Positions 8,426 through 15,900 of a stretch of 64,000 nucleotides of DNA are shown piece by piece. The stretch is from NCBI RefSeq assembly GCF_002099195.1, contig NZ_NBYX01000009.1, positions 124,001-188,000 on the forward strand, in the 5' to 3' direction. Position numbers and translations under genes: made by a program. Each line of letters starts with the position of its first letter. The first letter of the stretch is position 1. The notes below the pieces were generated by a model. It made no database searches and was not told where the DNA came from. It saw only the letters and a program-made list of their open reading frames with translations. Source of the DNA: Burkholderia puraquae. Its GTDB lineage: Bacteria > Pseudomonadota > Gammaproteobacteria > Burkholderiales > Burkholderiaceae.

Positions 8426-8950
8426 TCAGAAGTAGACGGTTGCGGTGACGGTCGTCTGATAGGTGTCCGGCTTCGGCGTCGCTTGCGCAGGCACCTGGCC
8501 GTAGACGGTCAAGGATTGCGCGGCGCCCGTCCCGGTGCCGGCCACGGTGTCCGTGCCTTGCGTGTTGCCCCAGATCGTCGTGCGTCCGGCATCCTGGTAG
8601 AGCTGGAAGCCGACGGTCGTCGACGTGTTGCCGGTCGACGTGCCGGCCATCAGCCGGCTCGCGACGCTCGACCCGGTGACCGTGCCCGCGTCGAGACCGA
8701 CGTTGTAAGGCGTCGTGTTGGTACAGGTGACACTCATGGTCGTCTGCTGGTTGATCGCGGTAGCCAGTACCCCGCTGGTGCCGAAGGCGAGCGGGTTCGC
8801 TGCGATCGTGCAGTTCGGCTGCAGCGTCAGCGTGACGTTGAAGGTGGCGGTCGCCGTGCCGTTCGAATAAGTGGCTGCGTCGGCGGCTGGTGTCGAAAGG
8901 CCGATTGATAGCGCGAGCGACAATGTTGTGGATGCGATGGCGACTTTCAC
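8426..8950 (-). CDS. Spore coat U domain protein, major pilin (CsuA/B-like)
   Basis: A 174-residue exported subunit. The signal peptide ends at ADAA, followed by the SCPU core TATATFNVTLTLQPNCTIAA, the strand MSVTCTNTTPYNVGLDAGT, GFQLYQDA, TTIWGNTQGTDT, SLTVYGQVPAQ and the terminal strand TVTATVYF that the chaperone grips. It starts with GTG at 8950; GAGGGAT seven bases upstream supports that start. It is the first gene of the operon. Acinetobacter csu operons have several subunit genes (A/B, A, B), whereas here only one lies ahead of the chaperone. It is expected to form surface pili for attachment and biofilm. Confidence 0.87.
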   Translation of the reverse strand: MKVAIASTTLSLALSIGLSTPAADAATYSNGTATATFNVTLTLQPNCTIAANPLAFGTSGVLATAINQQTTMSVTCTNTTPYNVGLDAGTVTGSSVASRLMAGTSTGNTSTTVGFQLYQDAGRTTIWGNTQGTDTVAGTGTGAAQSLTVYGQVPAQATPKPDTYQTTVTATVYF

Positions 8951-9110
8951 ACAGATCCCTCATCGATCGGATTTTCGTTGGATTTATGCCGCGCTTCGCA
9001 TGCCACGGTATCGCAAATGCTGATACGAATCGGCAAGTCTTTCAATCTTAAAATTTGCGCTGTTTCATTTTGTTACATTTGAGCTGAATATTGATTGAAT
9101 AAAGACAGGA

Positions 9111-9154
9111 AATATTTCGCTTTTCGATTTTTTGCGCATGCCGAGCGAAATATT
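9111..9154. repeat. 11-bp perfect inverted repeat in the pilus upstream region
   Basis: AATATTTCGCT (9111-9121) and AGCGAAATATT (9144-9154) are exact inverted copies around a 22-base spacer that contains GCGCATGC. It may be a dyad operator or an RNA stem-loop. It is not followed by a T-run on either strand, so it is not a classical terminator. Confidence 0.55.
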
Positions 9155-9411
9155 ATCTTGCGATGCAGCAATCGCTTCAAGGTTCATGCGGGATGCGTCA
9201 TGGATTTGCGGCTGATTCGGCGCGATGAATCGGCCCGTACGGAATGGATAATTAATGCGTATTCTGGAGTGGAGTAGATGGAGGGTGAATCATTCAAGTG
9301 GATTGAATTGATTCCGGTGGTTGGTAAATGAATTGAATTCGGAGTGAAGCGGGATTTGCAGATATTCCGAATGTTCGGGATTGAAGGGTTGGTGAACCTG
9401 AATCGACGCCC

Positions 9412-9441
9412 GAAAAGAAAACGGCCGCATTGCGCGGCCGT
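9412..9441 (-). terminator. Rho-independent terminator of the MFS gene
   Basis: The stem ACGGCCGC (9421-9428) pairs with GCGGCCGT (9434-9441) around a 5-base loop. On the minus strand it is followed by TTTTCTTTTC. It lies about 60 bases past the stop of the minus-strand MFS gene. Confidence 0.8.
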
Positions 9442-9503
9442 GAGCGTGTTTGCCGCGAAGGGCAGCGGGCCGTCGCGCATCGCCGGCGCGCGACGTGTCG
9501 CGC

Positions 9504-10709
9504 TTACGAATTCGCGGCGGCCGGTGCGCGGCGCTGCTGCGCGATCTGCAGGAAGACGAGCGCGAGTCCGGCCGCGGCGATCAGCCCGCCGACGAGCGGC
9601 ACGGCCGCGTAACCGAAGCCCGTCGAGATCGCCGCGCCGCCGGCGGCCGCGCCGAGCGCGTTGCCGAGGTTGAACGCGCCGATGTTGACGGCCGACGCGA
9701 GGCCCGGCGCTTCGTGGGCCGCCCGCATCACGCGCATCTGCAGCGGCGGCACGACCGCGAACGTCGCGATACCCCACACGAGCAGCGTGACGGCGGCACC
9801 GGCATGCGTGCTGGCAAGCACCGGGAACGCGGCCATCGTGGCGATCAGCAGCAGCAGGAAACCGATCAGCGTGCCGTCGAGCGAGCGGTCGGCCAGGCGC
9901 CCGCCTGCGATGTTGCCGATCGAGAAGCCGACGCCGATCAGCACCAGCATCGCGGTCACGAAGCCGGGCGTCGCGCCGGTCACGTGTTCGAGCGTCGGCG
10001 CGACATACGTGTAGAGCGTGAACATCGCGCCGGCGCCGAGCACGGTCGTCCCGAGTGCGCCGAGCACGACGGGGCGCGTCAGCACCGACAGTTCGGCGCG
10101 CAGGTCGGGCATCTTGCCGGCTTCGCCCTTCGGCAGTGCGGCGAACAGCCCGGCGATCGCAACCAGGCCGAGGCCGGCCGTCGCCGCGAACGACATGCGC
10201 CAGCCGATGATCTGGCCGAGCCAGGTCGCGGCCGGCACGCCGCCGACGTTCGCGATCGTGAGCCCCATGAACATCGTCGCGACTGCGCTGGCCTGCTTTT
10301 CGCGCGGCACGAGGCTGGCCGCGACCACCGAGCCGAGCCCGAAGAATGCGCCGTGGTTGAGGCTCGTCACGAGGCGGGCGAGCAGCAGCGTCGTGTAGCC
10401 CGGCGCGAACGCCGACAGCAGGTTGCCGATCGTGAAGATCGACATCAGCGCGATCAGCGCCGAGCGGCGCGACCAGCGCGCGAGCAGCAGCGTCATCAGC
10501 GGCGCGCCGACCATCACGCCGATCGCATAGGCGCTGATCAGCATGCCGGCTTGCGGAATCGATACGTGCACGCCGTCGGCGATCACGGGCAGCAGGCCCA
10601 TCGGCGAGAACTCGGTCGTGCCGATGCCGAACGCGCCCGCGGCGAGTGCCAGCAGCGGTAGCGCGGCGCTGCCGCCCGGGCGGGAAGGAGAGGAAGTCGT
10701 GGGGTTCAC
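9504..10709 (-). CDS. MFS drug/sugar efflux transporter (DHA1, AraJ/YdhP-like)
   Basis: A 401-residue twelve-helix exporter of the inner membrane. The opening motif LAAGAFGIGTTEFSPMGLLPVIADG and the stretch SAYAIGVMVGAPLMTLL are characteristic of the AraJ/YdhP/NepI group of proton-driven efflux permeases. LARLVTSLNHGAFFGLGSVVA in helix 4 fits the same group. I favour the GTG at 10707-10709, since AGGAA lies nine bases upstream. An in-frame ATG at 10778 would add 23 hydrophilic residues and is the alternative. The gene stands alone, with its own terminator at 9412-9441. Its substrate is unknown; exporters of this group handle sugars, nucleosides or drugs. Confidence 0.82.
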   Translation of the reverse strand: MNPTTSSPSRPGGSAALPLLALAAGAFGIGTTEFSPMGLLPVIADGVHVSIPQAGMLISAYAIGVMVGAPLMTLLLARWSRRSALIALMSIFTIGNLLSAFAPGYTTLLLARLVTSLNHGAFFGLGSVVAASLVPREKQASAVATMFMGLTIANVGGVPAATWLGQIIGWRMSFAATAGLGLVAIAGLFAALPKGEAGKMPDLRAELSVLTRPVVLGALGTTVLGAGAMFTLYTYVAPTLEHVTGATPGFVTAMLVLIGVGFSIGNIAGGRLADRSLDGTLIGFLLLLIATMAAFPVLASTHAGAAVTLLVWGIATFAVVPPLQMRVMRAAHEAPGLASAVNIGAFNLGNALGAAAGGAAISTGFGYAAVPLVGGLIAAAGLALVFLQIAQQRRAPAAANS

Positions 10710-11430
10710 GCGATGAATTCCTGTAGTCGAGGGGCCACGGCATGGAGCCGTTGAGGACAGGGTGAAGTGTGCCTGCATGACTTTTGCGGAAAAAGCCGCA
10801 TCCGGACGAAATTATCTTGATTTCATCTCAACAATGCAGCGTGAGTACGAAGCCTGCTGCTGGCGTGGGCGACCCAGGGGGCCCCGCGAAAGCTTCGTGA
10901 AATAAGAAAGGCGCGGCTTTCGACCTGGAGATCGCGATCCATGGGTGCCTCGATGTGGGCTGACGGTCGCGCCGCCCGGCAATCCGGAAGCGGGCCGCCG
11001 ATCGTCCGGCAGCGCCGACCGCGCGGATCGGGCGGGCCAGCCAGCTGACGGCCATCACCCCGCGCGAGCGCCGCATCATCGCCGAAAACCCCTTGCAGAC
11101 AAGGCACACGGGCAAAAAAAGCCCCGGTCACAGGGGGACCGTGACCGGGGCAGAAAGGCATCCTCTCTTTGGCACGAGGGTTGGATGCGCGCGAAGTATA
11201 TTTCGGCGCGTGACAGTTCGAACCGGCGTTAAACGGCCGTTTTTCGTGTCAATTTAAAAACACCGTCGGTGCGGCGCCGGAGGTCGGCAATCTGAAAGAT
11301 TTTTTAGCAGACGTGATGCCGGTGTTTAGTGCATCAAGACAGCTAAGGAGGGAGGCGCCCGATCGTCGGTCGACGGTTCGAATCGCGCCGATCGATCGTA
11401 TGCCTGACGCGTCGGACGAGCAGCATCCGG
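10710..11430. other. Intergenic stretch holding a candidate small RNA
   Basis: About 720 bases between two minus-strand genes. No open frame here has a ribosome site and a recognisable protein. The outstanding structures are the strong minus-strand terminator at 11114-11151 and the hairpin just ahead of it, reported separately as a candidate sRNA. The rest (10710-11113 and 11190-11430) holds short palindromes such as AAACGGCCGTTT at 11231 but nothing I can assign. Confidence 0.5.
11114..11189 (-). ncRNA. Candidate small RNA with 5' hairpin and strong terminator
   Basis: On the minus strand a TATACT hexamer (11200-11195) is followed within 6-7 bases by a first hairpin, GCATCC (11188-11183) pairing with GGATGC (11163-11158). 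An 11-bp GTGACCGGGGC/GCCCCGGTCAC stem (11151-11121) and seven Ts (11120-11114) come next. The predicted transcript is about 75 nt, typical of an Hfq-type sRNA. The -35 (TTCGAA, 16-base spacer) is weak. The nearest upstream minus-strand gene stops 280 bases earlier, so this could also be its distant terminator. The structure is seen directly; the sRNA role is inferred. Confidence 0.5.
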
Positions 11431-12342
11431 TCAGTTCGCTTCGCCGGCTGCATCGCGCACGGCCTCGAGAAACCGTGCGACGGCGGGCGACGGGGGCATT
11501 GCGGCACCGTCGAACACGAACTCGATGTCGAAGCGGCTCGCGAGCTCGTCGAGCGCGACGAGCCGGACCGTATGCGGGCAAGTTGGCGAGGCGCTTTCGG
11601 GCACGAACGCACAGCCCATTCCGGCCGCGACGAGGCCGATCAGCGTCGGGATATCGCTGCCGACCTGCGCGATGCGCGGCGAGAAGCCGGCCAGCTGGCA
11701 CTGCGCCATCAGGAACCGGTGATGCGCGGCGGAGCGCTGCGCGTCGAACCAGACGAACGGCTCGTTCGCGACGTCGGCCAGCGTGCGCGGCGCGGTGAAG
11801 TGTCCGCCCGGCGGCGCGGGCATGGCGAGCACGAAGCGATCGCTCAGCAACCGAACGCCCGACAGGTGCGGCGCCTCGTCCCGACGCCACGCCATGATTC
11901 CGCCGTCGAGCTGGCCGCGCACCAGCGCGCTCGCCTGTTCGGCCGACAACATCGGCGCGATCGACAGCTTCACGTCCGGGCATGCGTCGCGAAACGCCTT
12001 GAGGACGTTCGCGACGACGGGCAGCGGCAGGCAGTTCGGCAACGCGCCGAGCCGCAGTTCGCCCAGCTGGCCGGCCGCGCTGCGCAATGCGCGCTCACGG
12101 CTGTCCTGCAGCGTCGCGAGCAGGCCGGTTGCGTCCTGCAGGAAGCTTGCGCCGGCCGCCGTGAGCGTGACGCCGGTGGCGCGGCGGACCAGCAGCGGCG
12201 TGCCGATCGCGTCCTCGAGTTCGCGGATCTGTCGCGACAGCGCGGGCTGGACGATGCCGGCCGCGCGGGCGCCGGCCATCACGCTGCCGGCTTGTGCGAC
12301 GGCCACGAAGTAGCGCAGGTGACGCAATTCGATCTTGCGCAT
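11431..12342 (-). CDS. LysR-type transcriptional regulator, divergent from serine dehydratase
   Basis: A 303-residue DNA-binding regulator. The N-terminal winged helix-turn-helix is clear (IELRHLRYFVAVAQAGSVMAGARAAGIVQPALSRQIRELEDAIGTPLLVRR, residues 4-54). The substrate-binding domain follows from about residue 90 (GELRLGALPNCLPLP). ATG 12342 gives the usual N-terminus; an ATG at 12363 would add seven residues. The gene is divergent from the serine dehydratase across 162 bases, the classic LysR arrangement, so it probably controls that gene in response to an amino acid. Regulation of the neighbour is inference from layout only. Confidence 0.84.
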   Translation of the reverse strand: MRKIELRHLRYFVAVAQAGSVMAGARAAGIVQPALSRQIRELEDAIGTPLLVRRATGVTLTAAGASFLQDATGLLATLQDSRERALRSAAGQLGELRLGALPNCLPLPVVANVLKAFRDACPDVKLSIAPMLSAEQASALVRGQLDGGIMAWRRDEAPHLSGVRLLSDRFVLAMPAPPGGHFTAPRTLADVANEPFVWFDAQRSAAHHRFLMAQCQLAGFSPRIAQVGSDIPTLIGLVAAGMGCAFVPESASPTCPHTVRLVALDELASRFDIEFVFDGAAMPPSPAVARFLEAVRDAAGEAN

Positions 12343-12504
12343 GCGGTATCCGTTCCGGTTCATGGTTATGGATATACCTGTGAAGCATAGCAGGCGCCAT
12401 TCGATGGTATTGGAAAGCATGGGAAGCGTGCCGTACGATGACCGCCATCGCCGCTCGCCCTTGCGGGCCGCGTGCGCTCCCTCCGTCCCCATTGGTCTCG
12501 TCCC

Positions 12505-13425
12505 ATGCCGCTTCATATCCCGACCCCTTATATCCGCTCGCAAATCGCGTCCCGCCGGCTCGGCAGGACCATCCGGCTGAAGCTCGACGCGCTGCAGCCG
12601 TCGGGCTCGTTCAAGCTGCGCGGCATCGGCGCCGCTTGCGAAGCGCGACATGCGGCCGGCGCGCGGCGGTTCGTGTCGTCGTCGGGCGGCAACGCGGGCA
12701 TCGCGGTCGCGTATTGCGGCCGCGAACTCGGCGTGCCGGTGCTCGTCGTCGTGCCGGAAAGCGCATCGGCCCGCGCACGCGAGCTGATTCGTGTCGAGGG
12801 CGCGGAGGTGGTCGTGCACGGCGCGAGCTGGGCCGAGGCGAATGCGTTCGCGCAGTCGGTACTCGGCGAGCACGACGCGTTCGTGCACCCGTTCGACGAT
12901 CCCGTGCTGTGGCAAGGCCACGCGACGATGATCGACGAGATGGCAGCGGCCGGCCCGAAGCCCGACGCGGTCGTGGTCGCGGTCGGCGGCGGCGGGCTGC
13001 TGTGTGGTGTGCTCGAAGGGCTGGCGCGCAACGGCTGGCACGACGTGCCGGTGGTCGCGGCCGAAACGGAAGGCGCCGATTGCTATGCGCGCTCGCTTGC
13101 GCAGGGGCGCCCGGTCGAATTGCCGGCGATCACGAGCATCGCGACGTCGCTCGGCGCGAAGCGGCCGTGCGATGCGGCGGTCGAATGGGCGACACGGCAC
13201 GAGATTCATCCGGTCGTCGTGTCCGACGCCGACGCGGTGGCCGCGTCGCTGCGATTCCTCGATGAACACCGGATTGTTGTCGAGCCCGCATGCGGTGCCG
13301 CGCTGGCCGCGCTCGAGCGGCCGGTGCCCGTGCTCGCGTCGGCGACGGATATCGCCGTGATCGTCTGCGGCGGCGTGACGGCGACCGTCGAGCAGTTGCA
13401 GGCACTGAACGCGACATCGCGGTAG
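12505..13425 (+). CDS. PLP-dependent L-serine/threonine dehydratase, animal SDS-like
   Basis: A 306-residue fold-type II pyridoxal-phosphate enzyme that deaminates L-serine (and probably L-threonine) to the 2-oxo acid. Seen motifs: QPSGSFKLRGIG with the Schiff-base Lys37, SSSGGNAG (residues 58-65) binding the substrate carboxylate, the phosphate-binding GGGGLLCGV loop, and near the end VEPACGAALAAL and VIVCGGV. The order and exact wording of these motifs follow liver serine dehydratase (SDS) more closely than bacterial biosynthetic IlvA, and the C-terminal ACT regulatory domain of IlvA is absent. ATG 12505 starts the family-typical MPLHIPTPYI. A threonine-degradation or hydroxyectoine-type dehydratase is a possible alternative. 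Confidence 0.83.
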   Translation: MPLHIPTPYIRSQIASRRLGRTIRLKLDALQPSGSFKLRGIGAACEARHAAGARRFVSSSGGNAGIAVAYCGRELGVPVLVVVPESASARARELIRVEGAEVVVHGASWAEANAFAQSVLGEHDAFVHPFDDPVLWQGHATMIDEMAAAGPKPDAVVVAVGGGGLLCGVLEGLARNGWHDVPVVAAETEGADCYARSLAQGRPVELPAITSIATSLGAKRPCDAAVEWATRHEIHPVVVSDADAVAASLRFLDEHRIVVEPACGAALAALERPVPVLASATDIAVIVCGGVTATVEQLQALNATSR

Positions 13426-13652
13426 GCGGGGCGGGCGGCGCGCGTCGGCCTGTCGGGGGATGGCCGGACGGCCGTCGATCCCGGCGACTGTCGGCATCGG
13501 CCGGGCATGCCCGCCGCGATGCGTCGACGCAAAGTCGGCGACACAACGGGCAGGCAGCCCGACGCGCGGAAATTCCTGTGGGGAATGACGGGGGAGGGTG
13601 CGTATCGTCGCGCTGCGCCGGGTGCGGCCGGGCGCGACGATACGGGCGCCGG

Positions 13653-14783
13653 TCAGTTTGCGGCCGGTGCGCTCGCGCCGGACGGTGCGGACGATGCGAC
13701 GGGGTTGGCGGCAGCAGGTGCCGGCGACGTGCTCGAAGGTGCCGATGCCGATACGGGGGCCGATGCGGTGGGCGCAGCCGCGGCCGGTGCGCGCGTCGCA
13801 GCGGCCGGCGCCGATGCTGCTGCGGCAGGTTGCGATGCCGGGCCGGAAGCCGATGCCGGTGCGGAAACCGGCACGGGAGCCAAAGCCGGCGTGGATGCCG
13901 ACCCGGAGGCCGGTGCAGGCGCGATAGCCGGCGAGGGCATCGACGAGGCCGCCGGAGCATGCGCCGCACCCGCAGCCGGTACCGCCCCCGAACCGGACGC
14001 TGCCACCGGCGCCGCAGCGCGGGCCATCGCCGGCGCGACCACGGCCGACGCCGCGGCCGGCACCGCGCTCGCACCCGACTCGGGCGCGACGACCGGCAGC
14101 GACAGCGGCACCGGCGCCGCGGGCGGCGTCGGCACGACCGGCGTCGTCATCTTCATCGGCTCGCCCTGCGGCGTCGGCGCGGGTTCGGGCAGCGGCGCGA
14201 CGGGTTCTTTCTCGGCGGCCTTGACGGTTGCACGGTCGCGGCGGGCCGGGTCGATCTTCAGGAAATGTTCGACGAGATTGAAGAAGCGTTCATAGAACAC
14301 GCCGGCGGGAATCGTCTCGCTGGCGGTCTTGACGAGCGCGTCGTCGCTCGACCCGATCGGCAGCGACAGCGAGCCGAACACGCTGAGGCCGACGCTGGCC
14401 GACGTATTCGACTTCTTCAGCGTGTAGCGATCCTGCACCGCATTCACGTACGCGATGCTCGACGTGCCGTCCGCGTTCGCGTCCGCGCATACGACGTGAA
14501 ACTCGATCACGACGTGCATGTCGTTGTTCGGCTGGAAATTCTTGCTGCCGTCGACCGCATCGTTGCGCGACGACGACACCACATAGCCCTGGCTCAGCAG
14601 CGCGCGCCGCGCGGCCTCGCAGGCCGCGTCGGATTTCGAGTGGAACGTATGCGCATACGGGCTGCTGGTCGCGTCGAACTGTTCCTGCTGGTAGATCGGC
14701 TTGGGCGGCGACGAGCACGCCGCCAGCACGGTCGCGGCCGCGAGCGCGCACGAAACGGAAAACAGGCGAAATCGGTTGTGCAT
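13653..14783 (-). CDS. DUF2242 lipoprotein with long Ala/Pro/Ser-rich tail
   Basis: A 376-residue predicted lipoprotein. The signal peptide ends in the lipobox VLAAC with Cys23 as the lipidation site. Residues ~25-195 form a conserved-looking domain ([69 protein letters not shown]) that I recognise as DUF2242. From about residue 225 the protein turns into a low-complexity run of Ala, Pro and Ser to the C-terminus, which may span the envelope or be disordered. I start at ATG 14783 because the signal peptide begins there. The G+C-rich tail creates long false open frames on the opposite strand. Function is unknown. Confidence 0.8.
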   Translation of the reverse strand: MHNRFRLFSVSCALAAATVLAACSSPPKPIYQQEQFDATSSPYAHTFHSKSDAACEAARRALLSQGYVVSSSRNDAVDGSKNFQPNNDMHVVIEFHVVCADANADGTSSIAYVNAVQDRYTLKKSNTSASVGLSVFGSLSLPIGSSDDALVKTASETIPAGVFYERFFNLVEHFLKIDPARRDRATVKAAEKEPVAPLPEPAPTPQGEPMKMTTPVVPTPPAAPVPLSLPVVAPESGASAVPAAASAVVAPAMARAAAPVAASGSGAVPAAGAAHAPAASSMPSPAIAPAPASGSASTPALAPVPVSAPASASGPASQPAAAASAPAAATRAPAAAAPTASAPVSASAPSSTSPAPAAANPVASSAPSGASAPAAN

Positions 14784-14898
14784 GGCGTCTTTCAGAAGGC
14801 TTGGCGAGAGGTCGCGCAACGGCGGCGCCTGGATGAAGCGCGCGGCAATCTCGTAAGGCCGGGGCGCCATTATAGTTTCGTTTGATGTCGTGCTCACT

Positions 14899-15792
14899 TC
14901 AGTCGGCCGGCGCGCCGCGTGCCGCGGCCAGCAATTGCGACGTCAGCGGATGGTGTTCGCCGCGCCGCGAGCGGATCGCGTGGATCTCCTCGGTCACGTC
15001 GCCCGCGCGCCCGAGCCGGCGCAACCCGCGCAGCAGCGACGCGTCGTTCGCGCCGAGTTCGCTCAGCGGAAACACGCCGAGGCCGCGCGCCGCGAACACG
15101 GCCATCAGCGCACTGTCCTCGAATTCCCCGGCCACGCGCGGCACGATCCGTTCGCCTTCCAGCCACAGGTCGAGGCGCGCGCGCAGCGCCGAATGCGCGG
15201 TCGGCAGCAGCACGGGCAGGTCGGCCAGGCACTGCGGAAAGTGCTGCCGCGCGGCCGGCGTGACGAGCGCCGCGGGGCCATACCAGTCGACCGGCGACGC
15301 GACGAGCCGCTCGCTCGTCACGCGCAGGTTCGAACCGGACGGCGCGCCCTGGCCGGCCAGCACCAGATCGAGATGATGCAGCGCGAGCTCCGCGAGCAGC
15401 GCATCGTGCTCGCCCTCGTGGCACAGCAGCCGCAGCGTGGGTGTATCCAGCACAGGCGCGAGGATCGCGTGCGCGGCGAGCTTGGAGATGCCATCGGCGA
15501 GGCCGACCGCGAGCCGCACGGTCGGCTGGCTGGCCGCCGCGCGCACGTCGTCGGGAATCAGCCGCCCCATCTCGAAGATCACCTCCGCGCGCGCAAACGC
15601 GGCCTGACCGGCATCGGTCATCGTGACGCCGCGTCCGGCCGGGCGCAGCAACTGGTGCCCGAGCGCTTTCTCCAGCTCGCGCACCTGCGCGCTGATCGTC
15701 TGCACGGCCATGTCGAGCCGCCCGGCCGCCCGCGCGAAGCCGCCTTCCTTCACGACGACCCAGAAATAGTACAGATGGCGGAAATTGAGCAT
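14899..15792 (-). CDS. nhaR: LysR-type regulator of the NhaR subfamily
   Basis: A 297-residue regulator. The opening MLNFRHLYYFWVVVKEGGFARAAGRLDMAVQTISAQVRELEKALG follows NhaR, the Na+-responsive activator of nhaA, rather than general LysR proteins (LYYFW, QTIS.QVR.LE). The ligand-binding part is also NhaR-like. ATG 15792 gives the family N-terminus. It is divergent from terC over a 108-base spacer filled with inverted repeats, so it probably controls terC, itself, or both. No nhaA antiporter gene lies next to it, so the cation it senses is uncertain. The symbol is by family resemblance. Confidence 0.75.
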   Translation of the reverse strand: MLNFRHLYYFWVVVKEGGFARAAGRLDMAVQTISAQVRELEKALGHQLLRPAGRGVTMTDAGQAAFARAEVIFEMGRLIPDDVRAAASQPTVRLAVGLADGISKLAAHAILAPVLDTPTLRLLCHEGEHDALLAELALHHLDLVLAGQGAPSGSNLRVTSERLVASPVDWYGPAALVTPAARQHFPQCLADLPVLLPTAHSALRARLDLWLEGERIVPRVAGEFEDSALMAVFAARGLGVFPLSELGANDASLLRGLRRLGRAGDVTEEIHAIRSRRGEHHPLTSQLLAAARGAPAD

Positions 15793-15803
15793 CGGATCGT
15801 AAT

Positions 15804-15850
15804 TTCGGAAAAACCGAACCAAAAATCAGATTCTCTCTGATTTTTCCGAA
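15804..15850. promoter_or_regulatory. Nested inverted repeats between nhaR-like gene and terC
   Basis: Three exact inverted repeats interlock. TTCGG/CCGAA lies at 15804-15818 with 5 bases between arms. AAAAATCAGA/TCTGATTTTT lies at 15821-15845, also with 5 bases. The long pair TTCGGAAAAA (15804-15813) and TTTTTCCGAA (15841-15850) encloses both. The A and T runs are shared, so the structures exclude one another. This is probably regulator-binding DNA for the flanking LysR protein. Confidence 0.6.
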
Positions 15851-15900
15851 GTGCAGGGCGGCATATCATCGGGTTTTCCACTTTCGTATCGGCCCATTTC

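Larger units (their letters stand above)
8951..9503. other. A+T-rich intergenic control region between pilus operon and MFS gene
   Basis: No convincing gene. From about 9030 to 9400 the DNA is strikingly A+T-rich against its neighbours. It contains the 11-bp inverted repeat at 9111-9154 and imperfect direct copies of the type TTGAATTGATTC / TGAATTGAATTC near 9301-9342. The pilus promoter must lie here, reading leftwards, but I could not fix its hexamers. The only open frames (for example 9095-9277) lack a ribosome site. The region resembles silencer-type DNA upstream of surface-structure operons. Confidence 0.5.

Noticed and set aside
9095-9277. A 60-residue open frame in the A+T-rich pilus upstream region
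   Set aside because: TTG start without a ribosome site and no recognisable features; A+T-rich DNA with few stops by chance.
10823-11161. Overlapping small frames around the terminator near 11.1 kb
   Set aside because: They read through the terminator stem, lack ribosome sites and have no protein-like composition; the RNA explanation fits better.
13290-14885. A 531-residue plus-strand frame rich in Arg and Gly
   Set aside because: It reads the complement of the Ala/Pro/Ser-rich lipoprotein tail. The lipoprotein has a signal peptide and lipobox, while this frame has no start signal.
15793-15900. yybP-ykoY manganese riboswitch ahead of terC
   Set aside because: These riboswitches often precede TerC-family genes, but the spacer to the divergent gene is only 108 bases and I find none of the conserved motif; the inverted repeats look like a protein operator.
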